Shown here piece by piece: positions 1-5,931 of a DNA stretch of 5,931 bases. Position 1 is the first letter of the stretch; every line of letters starts with the position of its first letter. Origin of the DNA: an uncultured Micrococcales bacterium (GTDB lineage: Bacteria > Actinomycetota > Actinomycetes > Actinomycetales > Microbacteriaceae); the NCBI GenBank assembly GCA_903929105.1, contig CAIYTL010000253.1, positions 1-5,931 of the forward strand, written 5' to 3'. The notes beneath the pieces are model-generated. The model saw only the letters and a list, made by a program, of their open reading frames with translations, was not told the DNA's origin and ran no database searches. Both the position numbers and the translations under genes were made by a program.

Positions 1-98
1 AATTTGCCATCTAGCATCTTGAAAATTCCATAATACCCATCGTGAGAAACCAGAAAGCCGTAAAAATGTTTGTTATCCTGAACCCGACAAATGGCGCC
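1..98 (-). CDS. Fragment of an unrelated extracellular-domain protein (Chloroflexi-like), probably joined by chimerism
   Basis: Read on the minus strand from about 98 down to the window edge, there are 32 complete codons without a stop. They give a well-formed protein segment that includes GAICRVQDNKHFYGF and SHDGYYGIFKMLDGK. The pattern CRxQDNxxFYxFxxSxDGYYGIxKxxDG is one I associate with a beta-sandwich (LamG/concanavalin-like) segment common in secreted or surface proteins of Anaerolineae and other Chloroflexi. That is recall of a pattern, not a search. The plus-strand frame over the same bases gives no recognisable methionine aminopeptidase and meets a TAG at 12-14. The fragment is open at the window edge and, at its other end, runs into map in antisense. 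The best explanation is foreign sequence joined to the actinobacterial contig. A genuine rearrangement is possible but less likely. Confidence 0.42.
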
Positions 99-422
99 AT
101 AAACATCATCGGTCGAACCATTGAAAGCTACGCAAAGCGATTTGGTTACGGCGTGGTGCGCGATTTCACAGGGCACGGAATCGGCGAAGCGTTTCACTCG
201 GGCCTCGTTATTCCACACTATGACAGCGCGCCCGATTATGCCACCGAGATGCAGGTGGGCATGGTGTTCACAATCGAGCCGATGCTCACACTTGGAACAC
301 ATAAGTGGAACATGTGGAACGACGGCTGGACTGTCGTTACTGCAGACAAAAGCATCACGGCACAGTTTGAGCACACACTGGTTGTGACCGAAACTGGTGC
401 CGAAATATTGACACTGCCTTAG
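93..422 (+). CDS. map: Type I methionine aminopeptidase, C-terminal part only (5' truncated)
   Basis: Cytosolic metalloprotease that removes the initiator methionine from new proteins. The sequence from INIIGRTIESYAKRFGYGVV to the end closely follows the C-terminal half of the mycobacterial MapB type. Visible active-site residues are the metal-ligand His in GHGIG (about 174-176), the His in AFHSG, the Glu in TIEPM (about 276-278) and the Glu in QFEHT (about 369-371). The DGWTVVT segment and the usual ending GAEILTLP are intact, with a TAG stop at 420-422. A family member has about 255-290 residues; only about 110 are here. The N-terminal half, with the two metal-binding Asp residues and the substrate-binding His, is missing. 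The GTG at 42 can open the frame, but the 17 or so residues it adds are not like MetAP, so it is probably not a real start. The fragment as shown cannot be active; the native gene was probably whole. Confidence 0.85.
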   Translation, partial: GAINIIGRTIESYAKRFGYGVVRDFTGHGIGEAFHSGLVIPHYDSAPDYATEMQVGMVFTIEPMLTLGTHKWNMWNDGWTVVTADKSITAQFEHTLVVTETGAEILTLP

Positions 423-496
423 CCAAAACAGGTTAACCCGTAATGGTTTGAGAGTGTCTGCGCCCAGTGTCAATGTGCAATAACTAGAGTGAAAAC
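423..496 (+). other. Short map-ppgK intergenic gap with only a weak promoter-like pair
   Basis: This 74-base gap holds no strong terminator and no small gene. A TTGAGA at 448-453 with CAATGT at 471-476 (17-base spacer) loosely resembles an actinobacterial -35/-10 pair, but the -10 has only the A and final T of TAnnnT. GGTTAACC at 431-438 is a small palindrome without a following T-run. The AGAGTG at 486-491 is a modest ribosome-binding site for ppgK. The gene may have a weak promoter of its own or be read through from map. Confidence 0.25.
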
Positions 497-1255
497 ATGG
501 CTAAGCGCGCAATAGGAATCGACATCGGTGGAACCGGAATTAAAGGCGCACTGGTTGATGTTAAAAAAGGCGTTCTGCTGAGTGATCGAGTCCGCTTCGA
601 GACTCCAGATGGCGGTCGCCCAAATGACATCGCACAAGTGGTTTCTAACCTTATTTCGCAAATCGAAGGCTCAAGAGACTCGATGCCGGTTGGTATCTGT
701 TTTCCGGCGGTCGTTCAGCACGGCCGAACAATGTCTGCCGCTAACATTTCGAAAGAATGGATCGGTTTCGATGCCGACGGGCTTTTCGAACGCAAGTTGG
801 GGCGCCACGTGCATGTGGTGAATGATGCAGACGCAGCCGGTGTAGCCGAAATCAAGTTTGGCGCCGGAGCATCCGAAAAGGGTTTAGTCATTATGACCAC
901 CTTGGGCACAGGAATCGGTAGCGCCCTTTTTATTGACGGCCGCTTAGTTCCGAACGCTGAGCTCGGTCACCTAGAAATCGACGGCGTCGACTACGAATCG
1001 CAGGCAGCGTTTTCAGCTAAGGAACGTGAAAACCTAAGTTTTGAGCAGTGGGCACAGCGACTGCAAAAATACTACTCACGCCTAGAGGCGCTTTTCTCGC
1101 CTGACTTAATAATTGTTGGTGGCGGCGTCTCGAAGCAGCACGAGCAATTTTTGCCACTACTCAATCTAAAAACTCGCATAGTTCCAGCTCTAAAAAGAAA
1201 CAATGCTGGCATTCTAGGTGCGGCTGCTTTAGCTTTCAAAAACAGCGAAGATTAG
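497..1255 (+). CDS. ppgK: Polyphosphate glucokinase (polyphosphate--glucose phosphotransferase, ROK family)
   Basis: Phosphorylates glucose to glucose 6-phosphate in the cytoplasm using inorganic polyphosphate; family members often accept ATP too (EC 2.7.1.63). The 252 residues match the usual length. The N-terminal phosphate loop is GIDIGGTGIKGALVD (residues 7-21). The segment FPAVVQHGRTMSAANISKEW (69-88) is typical of PPGK rather than other ROK kinases. The likely catalytic base is Asp110 in VVNDADAAG. The second phosphate/nucleotide loop is TTLGTGIGSALF (134-145), followed by ELGHLE (155-160). The zinc-binding Cys cluster of many ROK sugar kinases is absent, as expected for PPGK. VGGGVS near residue 208 and the NNAGILGAA tail complete the actin-like fold. 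The ATG at 497 is supported by the phosphate loop starting six residues in and by a modest AGAGTG five bases upstream. It converges on rnpB with no spacer, so readthrough would make RNA antisense to RNase P. Confidence 0.95.
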   Translation: MAKRAIGIDIGGTGIKGALVDVKKGVLLSDRVRFETPDGGRPNDIAQVVSNLISQIEGSRDSMPVGICFPAVVQHGRTMSAANISKEWIGFDADGLFERKLGRHVHVVNDADAAGVAEIKFGAGASEKGLVIMTTLGTGIGSALFIDGRLVPNAELGHLEIDGVDYESQAAFSAKERENLSFEQWAQRLQKYYSRLEALFSPDLIIVGGGVSKQHEQFLPLLNLKTRIVPALKRNNAGILGAAALAFKNSED

Positions 1256-1606
1256 CGGATGGGTCGGCCGATACGCCGGGTTTTGTACCCTCACGGGTGA
1301 CGATCATCTATCTACGAATGCCGTTACCGACACCCTCTAGCGGCCTACCCGAGGGCTAAGCGAGCAGCCTGAGCCCTCTGTCTGACCTTGCTCCAAACGA
1401 GGTTTACATAGCCACGCTAGTCACCTAGCGCGCTGGTGGTCTCTTGCACCACCGTTTCACCCTTACCGCATTGCTGCGGCGGTCTACTTTCTGTTGCACT
1501 TTCTCGCGGTTTGCACCGGGTGGGTGTTACCCACCGTTTTGCTCTGCGGAGCCCGGACGTTCCTCGTCAGCTTGCGCTGCCGCGATCGTCTAGCCGGCCC
1601 ATCCGC
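1256..1606 (-). ncRNA. rnpB: RNase P RNA, bacterial type A
   Basis: Catalytic RNA of RNase P, which cuts the 5' leader from precursor tRNAs. Conserved blocks in order on the minus strand are GAGGAACGTCCGGGCTCC (1565-1548; consensus GAGGAAAGTCCGG), AGTGCAACAGAAAGTAGACC in the P9/P10 area, AAGGGTGAAACGGTG (1464-1450), GGAGCAAGGTCAGACAG (1394-1378), and GGGTACAAAACCCGGCGTAT near the 3' end. Helices can be drawn by eye: P8 GGTGGGT/ACCCACC (1535-1519), a P12 arm GGTGGT/ACCACC, a GTGA-capped CTAG stem, and a P18-like stem with a GTAA tetraloop. The ends were set by P1: 1605-1593 pairs with 1268-1256 in 12 of 13 positions, with one C-A mismatch (1597/1264). The GGT in the L15 region, which pairs with the tRNA CCA end, is present. 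Mature length is about 350 nt. It lies directly after the RNase HI fusion gene and abuts the ppgK stop codon. No intrinsic terminator is visible beyond its 3' end. Confidence 0.96.
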
Positions 1607-1611
1607 TCTTA

Positions 1612-1640
1612 AGCCTACTGCTTTGACCGATGCGCGTAAA
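1612..1640 (-). promoter_or_regulatory. Likely rnpB promoter (-35 TTTACG, -10 TAGGCT)
   Basis: On the minus strand TTTACG (1640-1635) and TAGGCT (1617-1612) are separated by 17 bases. The -10 fits the actinobacterial TAnnnT pattern, and the distance of about 6-7 bases to the P1 end of rnpB near 1605 is right for a transcription start at the mature 5' end. The -35 ends immediately past the stop codon of the RNase HI fusion gene (1641-1643). This is sequence inference only. Confidence 0.5.
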
Positions 1641-2828
1641 TTAGTCGGCCAAGTGAGCAGTCGCGTTGATCGCTAAGACCTCGGCCGTTTCGTTGCCCCA
1701 GAATCGAACAATCGAGATAGAGCATGGCGAAATCTGCGGCCGCCAATAAGACGAAATTCCAGCTTCAAAAGCCGCCCGAATGAAACCTCGAGTGGGCATG
1801 ACGTGACTAACCACAACCACTGTTTCGCCAGGGTGAGCTAAGAATATTCGATCGCGAGCAGCCGCCACGCGCGCGTCAAAATCAATCAGCGCCTCACCGC
1901 CGGGTGGGCTAACCTGCCATGAGCCTCGCCACTGCTCGAATAACTCGGGGTATGCACTGCGTGCCTCATCATTCGTCAGGCCATCCCATGCGCCAAATGA
2001 GATTTCACTGAGATCTTCGTCAGTTGTTGGCGTGACAGATAATGATGAGCCAATAATGTTCGCAGTCTCGTGAGCCCGAAGCACTGGTGAACAGATAATC
2101 GCGGTGGGCGCCTTAATGTGGGCCCACGGGCCAGTCCGACCGATTTGACTGACAGCCTTGGCCACACGTGCCGCGTCATCACGACCAGCGGGTGACAATG
2201 GCGGATTTTCGCCACCTCTGCCCGAAATGCGCTTTGATTCGGTTAGCGCGGTTCTGCCATGTCGAACCAAAATGATCGTTGTGAGCTGCGCTGTAACACC
2301 ACCCGGTGCACGAACCGATGATGGTAACTCGGCGTTGAACTCTGCAACAGCGGCCATTGGCGTTGAAACCGTCGCCGCTAACTCGCCGTGATTGGAATCA
2401 GTTGCTATGAACCGAATGCTATCGGCACGTTCATCCATGGCCTTGTTGGCAAGCGCGTCGGCTCGATTGTTGATTTCACGGGGAATCCACTGATAGCTTT
2501 TGACTCGCCCTACTGCCAAAGCCCTTGCTTGAGCGGCTAGATCACGCATGTCGGCGTGCTTGATTTGCCAACGACCCGACATTTGCTCGATCACGAGCTT
2601 CGAGTCCATGCGCACCGAAACTGTTGCTTCTGCGTCGAGTTTTTGACACGCCTCGAGCGCCGCAATGAGGGCGGTGTATTCGGCAACATTGTTCGTGGCG
2701 ATTCCGATGAATCGAGCAATCTCAACTAACACTTCGCCGCTGCTGGCCTCGATAACAACCGCACCTGAACCAGCTGGGCCGGGGTTTCCGCGAGAGCCGC
2801 CATCGGCTTCAACGATGAACTTGGTCAA
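1641..2828 (-). CDS. Bifunctional RNase HI / histidine (acid) phosphatase fusion
   Basis: Two-domain protein of 395 residues of the type known from mycobacteria (Rv2228c family). Residues 1-137 are RNase HI, which cleaves RNA in RNA:DNA hybrids. The four acidic catalytic residues are visible: Asp9 in EADGGSRGNPGPAG, Glu50 in NNVAEYTAL, Asp75 in RMDSKLV and Asp124 in NNRADALANKAMD. A less conserved linker runs to about 180. Residues 183-395 are a histidine phosphatase of the CobC/phosphoglycerate-mutase-like family, with LVRHGRT (nucleophile His190), CSPVLRAHET (Arg251), EDLSEISFGAWDG and VVVSHVMPTRG (His342). The phosphatase substrate cannot be read from sequence; alpha-ribazole phosphate is one family option, but no cobalamin genes are nearby. 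The start is TTG (2828-2826), supported by the RNase H beta-strand beginning at once and by AGAAG five bases upstream (2838-2834). One base separates it from the preceding TGA, so translation is probably coupled. Confidence 0.93.
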   Translation of the reverse strand: MTKFIVEADGGSRGNPGPAGSGAVVIEASSGEVLVEIARFIGIATNNVAEYTALIAALEACQKLDAEATVSVRMDSKLVIEQMSGRWQIKHADMRDLAAQARALAVGRVKSYQWIPREINNRADALANKAMDERADSIRFIATDSNHGELAATVSTPMAAVAEFNAELPSSVRAPGGVTAQLTTIILVRHGRTALTESKRISGRGGENPPLSPAGRDDAARVAKAVSQIGRTGPWAHIKAPTAIICSPVLRAHETANIIGSSLSVTPTTDEDLSEISFGAWDGLTNDEARSAYPELFEQWRGSWQVSPPGGEALIDFDARVAAARDRIFLAHPGETVVVVSHVMPTRGFIRAAFEAGISSYWRPQISPCSISIVRFWGNETAEVLAINATAHLAD

Positions 2829-2829
2829 A

Positions 2830-3546
2830 TCAGCTTCTAACTAATAGAGCTGAACAGTCAGGGCAATTCGCAAACTCTTCAGCAGGTAGGCCGATTATCG
2901 CCTCGTAGGCGCTTGCCCCAAGTGATATGTGGCAGGCGCCACAGTCTCGGCCTACTAATCGACCGATGGGCACACCGCGAGATAGTAGCTTTGTGTAACG
3001 CTCTAGATGCTCTGGCACGATGCGCGCCTTCAATGTGTTGAACTCCTGCAAAAGCAGCGATCCAGCCGACTGAAGCTTCATGGCCTCTTTTTGACCAGCA
3101 GATTCCAAATTTGCCAACTCTGAGTCGCACTTCGATTTGCGGGCGGTTATGTCGGCTAAGGTTGCCTGAGCTTGTTCCTGCTGCTCAATAACAATCAACG
3201 TGATGTCTTCGAGCTCAGATTGGCGTTTTGCCAGCGATAGCAATTCATTTTGAATCCCTTGGGCATCTTTTGAAGAGGCTGTTGAATTCAGGCGCTCAGT
3301 ATTGCGAGCGACGCGCTGTTCAACTAGCGATAAATCTTCATTAGCCCGCTTGAGTTCCAGCTCTACAGACTCCAGAGCGTTATGAGCGGTAATCAGTTCG
3401 TTAGCCAAAAGCAACTGCTCGGCACGCTTAGCCTCAAGTTCAGAAGAGTTTGCGATTGCAGTGATTTCAACTCGGGTGCGCTCGATTTCGGTTGCAAGAG
3501 TGTGCAAGTGAAGCAGATCTTGCTGTTGATTTTGTGTTGCTTTCAT
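2830..3546 (-). CDS. Coiled-coil C4 zinc-ribbon protein (CT398/Rv2229c-like)
   Basis: The 238-residue protein has a long, heptad-like, Glu/Gln/Leu-rich helical region (about residues 5-175) that should form an antiparallel coiled-coil hairpin. It then has a C-terminal zinc ribbon with Cys202-x2-Cys205 and Cys228-x2-Cys231 (CGAC and CPDC). This is the layout of the C4-type zinc-ribbon family (PF02591, CT398-like). The family has no firmly established role; a nucleic-acid-binding or scaffold role is often proposed. No signal peptide or membrane segment is seen. The extra Cys140 lies in the coiled coil. The ATG at 3546-3544 has a good GGGAG four bases upstream (3555-3551), the clearest ribosome-binding site in this operon. 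The gene sits 16 bases after the Nif3-like gene and one base before the RNase HI fusion, the same order as Rv2230c-Rv2229c-Rv2228c in Mycobacterium tuberculosis. Confidence 0.9.
   Translation of the reverse strand: MKATQNQQQDLLHLHTLATEIERTRVEITAIANSSELEAKRAEQLLLANELITAHNALESVELELKRANEDLSLVEQRVARNTERLNSTASSKDAQGIQNELLSLAKRQSELEDITLIVIEQQEQAQATLADITARKSKCDSELANLESAGQKEAMKLQSAGSLLLQEFNTLKARIVPEHLERYTKLLSRGVPIGRLVGRDCGACHISLGASAYEAIIGLPAEEFANCPDCSALLVRS
2834..2838 (-). promoter_or_regulatory. Ribosome-binding site supporting a TTG start
   Basis: AGAAG on the minus strand lies five bases before the TTG at 2828-2826, inside the last codons of the upstream zinc-ribbon gene. No ATG or GTG in this frame fits better, since the RNase HI domain begins immediately after the TTG. 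Confidence 0.45.
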
Positions 3547-3562
3547 GTTGCTCCCGGCTTAG

Positions 3563-4378
3563 CTATTGAGTTAGAACGAAATCAAAGGGGTCAGTGCGCA
3601 AATCGCACACGTCAAAAACTACCTCTGGGTGCAGCTGCGTTAGTCGCTTTGCTGCCACATCCAGCCAAAGCCACTCAGACGCCCAGTGTGACACATCGAT
3701 TAGAGCAAGCCGATCGGCTGTGACCAAAGCTGCCTCACGCGCCTCTTGAACAATGTGGTGGCGCAAGTCAGAGGTGACATAGACCTGTGCCCCAGCGGCA
3801 GCCGCCTCGGCTATGAACGAGTCGCCTGCTCCCCCGCACACGGCAATGTTTTGCACCAGCTGAGTGTAATCGCCGGCAACGCGAACCCCAGTGGCTGTTG
3901 CGGGCAAAACGGCAGCAATCGTTCGAGCAAAGTCGCCGAGAAGCATGGGTTCAACCAACTGACCAATTCGCCCGTGGCCGATACCCGGCGAGGCACTAGC
4001 GACTAGAGGAACTGCATTTTTGATTCCCAATGCCGCAGCGAATGTGGCCGAGACGCCGTCGCCAACAATGTCTGCGTTTGTGTGGGCAGCAAAAATAGCC
4101 AATCTGCTCTTGATGGCTTGCGCTAAAACAGCACCTTTAGCGGTGCTCTCAGAAACGCTGGTGATTCCGCGAAGCAAAAACGGATGATGTGCCAACACCA
4201 AATCATAATTGCCAGCTGCCTCAGAAATTACCTCAGCAGTAACGTCTATCGTGAGCAAAACGCGTGCGATGTCGGCCGACTCGCTGCCCGCAACTAAACC
4301 GGGGGCATCCCATGATTCTGCACCAGCAGCAGGCCACAAATTCTCGAATGTGCCTAAAAGTTCAGAAAGCTTCGTCAT
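3563..4378 (-). CDS. Nif3-like dinuclear metal centre protein (NIF3/DUF34 family)
   Basis: The 271 residues fit the short, single-domain form of this family, whose members form hexameric toroids with two metal ions per subunit. N-terminal landmarks are ESWDAPGLVAGS (21-32), LLTIDVTAEV (41-50), LAHHPFLL (His64, His65) and FAAHTNAD (His99, Asp103). C-terminal ones are VCGGAGDSF (180-188), VYVTSDLRHH (199-208) and DVSHWASEW (His231, Glu235). These give the expected metal-ligand set. GTP cyclohydrolase-like and other activities have been suggested for the family, but the cellular role is unsettled, so the 'GTP cyclohydrolase I type 2' label seen in databases should not be taken as function. The usual TGD near residue 203 is TSD here. 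The ATG (4378-4376) follows the permease TAA with no gap and no clear ribosome-binding site, which suggests translational coupling. The next gene, encoding the zinc-ribbon protein, is its usual actinobacterial neighbour. Confidence 0.93.
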   Translation of the reverse strand: MTKLSELLGTFENLWPAAGAESWDAPGLVAGSESADIARVLLTIDVTAEVISEAAGNYDLVLAHHPFLLRGITSVSESTAKGAVLAQAIKSRLAIFAAHTNADIVGDGVSATFAAALGIKNAVPLVASASPGIGHGRIGQLVEPMLLGDFARTIAAVLPATATGVRVAGDYTQLVQNIAVCGGAGDSFIAEAAAAGAQVYVTSDLRHHIVQEAREAALVTADRLALIDVSHWASEWLWLDVAAKRLTQLHPEVVFDVCDLRTDPFDFVLTQ

Positions 4379-5931
4379 TTATATCACGGAATCTGCCGAG
4401 TTAGAGAGGTTCGCTATTTGTTCGATTTCTGATGTGATGAGCACATCGCGAAGTTCGTAACGACGAGATTCAATAGACAAAACTTCAGCCTCTTGGCGCT
4501 TGATTCGTGGCACGCCAAGACAAAGTACACATAGAACGCCAATAGCAAAAGCAGCGGCAATGCCCAAGTTGCTTTGGGCCCAAAAAGCGGGGCTCACAGA
4601 ATGGCGAGCTAAGAAACCTACCCAACCGAACTCGGTCAAGCTGCTAGATAGCATTCCTAGACCCAGAGCGCTCGCCACCACCCAACCGATTAGGTTGGTT
4701 AGGTTGTAGTTGCCATAAAAACCGTAGCTCCGAGTTAAAGAAATGTCATGATAGGCGATGCGACGCATCAGGCTATCTGCCGAGAAAATACCGAGCCAGG
4801 CTGCTACCGGAACCGAAAGAACTAGAGCGTAGTCTCGCAGGTTAAACAACAGCCCCTGGGTGCTATAAAAATGCCAGCCGGCGAGTGAAATGGCAACAAA
4901 AGCTAACGCAAGAAATATGCGAACCCACGGGCCCGAGAGCCTTGAATAGATTCCGCGAACTGCGAGCCTAGTCGACCTGAGCTCGAGTGCCGCAAGCAAC
5001 AAGGTGACAGCCGCGAAAATGCCATAGGCATAGGGTTCAGCTGCCTCAGGAACAATTGATGAGAACCCTAGAAGTTCACGCTGCGCCGGAACGTTTTCTA
5101 GCAAGATCAGTGTTGCCACTGCGATTGAACTTGGCACGGCAAACAAAATGAGGCTCGACCAAGCTATTACGAAAGATCCCTTAGTTGACTTTTTTAATAA
5201 ACTGGCGAAATCTGCGCCACTGCTTGACCAAACAGACCCCATTGCGGCGAACAAAATAGCTGAAGCTCCCAGTGTCAAAGGCCATGAACTAAGCGCCTCG
5301 AACTTTATTTGTAGCTTCGAAGATGCCAGTTGAACGGCTAGAGCCGCAACCACCGCCAAACTCGCTATAACGCCGACAAAGAAGTTCAAGAACTTGATGT
5401 ATCTGAGTTTTATGAACGAAGTTATAGCAACTAAAAATACAGCCACACCAATGATCAACTGCCAAAGAGCCACTGAGACGGGGCCGACTGCCCAACGAGT
5501 AGCAGTGGCACCTTCAACCGACCAACCTGAAATCGCGTTTTGGCTGGCAACAACTAGCAACAGAACCATGACTGAGGCAGAGGTCAGTTTCAAAAGAGCA
5601 AAAAATGCCGCCGGCACGCGAGCACCGAAGACACCAAAAGTAGCTCTTGAGACCACGAAGGTTGGCAAACCGGCACGTTTTCCGGCTATAGCGCCAGCAG
5701 TGGTCGTCGCAAATGCCGCAAAACTTGCCAAGACGAAGGCAACCACAGATTCCGTCAAACTCAAACCCAGCGAGTGCACATAAACTGCCAAAACCACAGG
5801 CAAAACCGAGCCTCCGATTGGCAACCAATTAAAAAACAGCGCGCTCGCGCCCTGATTGGTTTTAGGGCCGTGAGCAGTTGATACAACCGACTTGGCATCG
5901 TCTAAGAAATCAGCTGAAGATTTCGGATCAA
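4379..5931 (-). CDS. NCS1-family permease (purine/cytosine permease type), 5' truncated by the window edge
   Basis: Inner-membrane secondary transporter of the nucleobase:cation symporter-1 family (PF02133), probably importing a nucleobase or related ring compound with H+ or Na+. The frame is open to the right edge: 516 residues are visible and the true start is outside. A TTG at 5824-5822 could look like a start, but it would remove a hydrophilic N-terminal stretch and the run ALFFNW that leads into the first membrane helix, so it is probably an internal Leu. About twelve hydrophobic helices can be counted. Family signatures are GLPTFVVSRATFGVFGARVP between helices 2 and 3, SVWSSSGADFASLL near helix 6, and WLGIFSADSLMRRIAYHD plus GFYGNYNLTNLIGWVVA near helices 10-11. 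A charged cytoplasmic tail of about 40 residues follows helix 12. Substrate cannot be assigned: cytosine, purines, allantoin and hydantoins are all used by relatives. The TAA stop touches the ATG of the Nif3-like gene, so the two are probably co-transcribed. Confidence 0.9.
   Translation of the reverse strand, partial: DPKSSADFLDDAKSVVSTAHGPKTNQGASALFFNWLPIGGSVLPVVLAVYVHSLGLSLTESVVAFVLASFAAFATTTAGAIAGKRAGLPTFVVSRATFGVFGARVPAAFFALLKLTSASVMVLLLVVASQNAISGWSVEGATATRWAVGPVSVALWQLIIGVAVFLVAITSFIKLRYIKFLNFFVGVIASLAVVAALAVQLASSKLQIKFEALSSWPLTLGASAILFAAMGSVWSSSGADFASLLKKSTKGSFVIAWSSLILFAVPSSIAVATLILLENVPAQRELLGFSSIVPEAAEPYAYGIFAAVTLLLAALELRSTRLAVRGIYSRLSGPWVRIFLALAFVAISLAGWHFYSTQGLLFNLRDYALVLSVPVAAWLGIFSADSLMRRIAYHDISLTRSYGFYGNYNLTNLIGWVVASALGLGMLSSSLTEFGWVGFLARHSVSPAFWAQSNLGIAAAFAIGVLCVLCLGVPRIKRQEAEVLSIESRRYELRDVLITSEIEQIANLSNSADSVI

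Noticed and set aside
42..422. A complete 126-residue protein starting at the GTG at 42
   Set aside because: The first 17 or so residues have no MetAP character, and the opposite strand there looks like real coding sequence. The frame is a truncated gene joined to foreign DNA, not a small complete protein.
431..438. GGTTAACC palindrome after map as a terminator or operator
   Set aside because: Eight bases only, with no loop, no T-run and no second copy.
1494..1676. Plus-strand open frame of 60 residues
   Set aside because: It lies almost wholly within rnpB in antisense, and its composition follows RNase P helices; no start site or family pattern.
3382..3723. Plus-strand open frame of 113 residues
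   Set aside because: It is antisense to the zinc-ribbon gene and the end of the Nif3-like gene, both of which have clear family motifs.
4682..4705. CCAACC/GGTTGG inverted repeat with a repeated GGTTAGGTTG-like stretch
   Set aside because: It falls in the conserved permease segment NLTNLIGW, and the repeat follows from similar codons for Asn-Leu-Thr-Asn-Leu. No T-run or other regulatory context.
5394..5783. Plus-strand open frame of 129 residues
   Set aside because: It is an antisense shadow of the permease; its Ala/Thr/Lys-rich make-up is what reversed membrane-helix codons give.
5822..5824. TTG as the start codon of the permease
   Set aside because: The frame is open through to the window edge, and the residues just before (ALFFNW) are suited to leading into the first membrane helix. 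The real start is most likely outside the window.

Overview
The window reads as a piece of an actinobacterial chromosome with moderate G+C (about half, judged by eye). A small freshwater-type Microbacteriaceae is the best guess. Three things support this: a methionine aminopeptidase of the mycobacterial MapB type, a polyphosphate glucokinase (an enzyme typical of Actinobacteria), and the actinobacterial gene order Nif3-like protein, coiled-coil zinc-ribbon protein, RNase HI/histidine-phosphatase fusion. The lineage is an inference, since no marker tree can be made here.

Layout. On the + strand, the C-terminal half of map (about 93-422) is followed by ppgK (497-1255). On the - strand, read from the right edge, come a 5'-truncated NCS1-type permease (5931-4379), a Nif3/DUF34 protein (4378-3563), a zinc-ribbon protein (3546-2830), the RNase HI/phosphatase fusion (2828-1641), and the RNase P RNA gene rnpB (about 1606-1256). 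The four - strand proteins are separated by 0, 16 and 1 bases and look like one operon. rnpB follows with its own likely promoter, which lies partly in the last codons of the fusion gene. rnpB and ppgK converge with no spacer: the last base of the ppgK stop codon touches the outer end of the rnpB P1 helix.

How the genes relate. The fusion gene (RNA:DNA hybrid removal plus a phosphatase) and rnpB (tRNA 5' maturation) are RNA-metabolism housekeeping genes. The Nif3-like and zinc-ribbon proteins are conserved but poorly characterised companions. ppgK feeds glucose into glycolysis using polyphosphate. The permease probably brings in a nucleobase or related compound and seems co-transcribed with the Nif3 block.

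The oddest part is the left edge. The first 90-100 bases do not encode the missing N-terminal half of map. They carry an open frame on the opposite strand that resembles a repeated extracellular domain common in Chloroflexi proteins. The change happens at a GGCGCC palindrome, which suggests a chimeric join (assembly or amplification artefact) rather than a real gene. I found no CRISPR array, insertion sequence, tRNA or clearly new system; apart from that edge the region is ordinary core genome.
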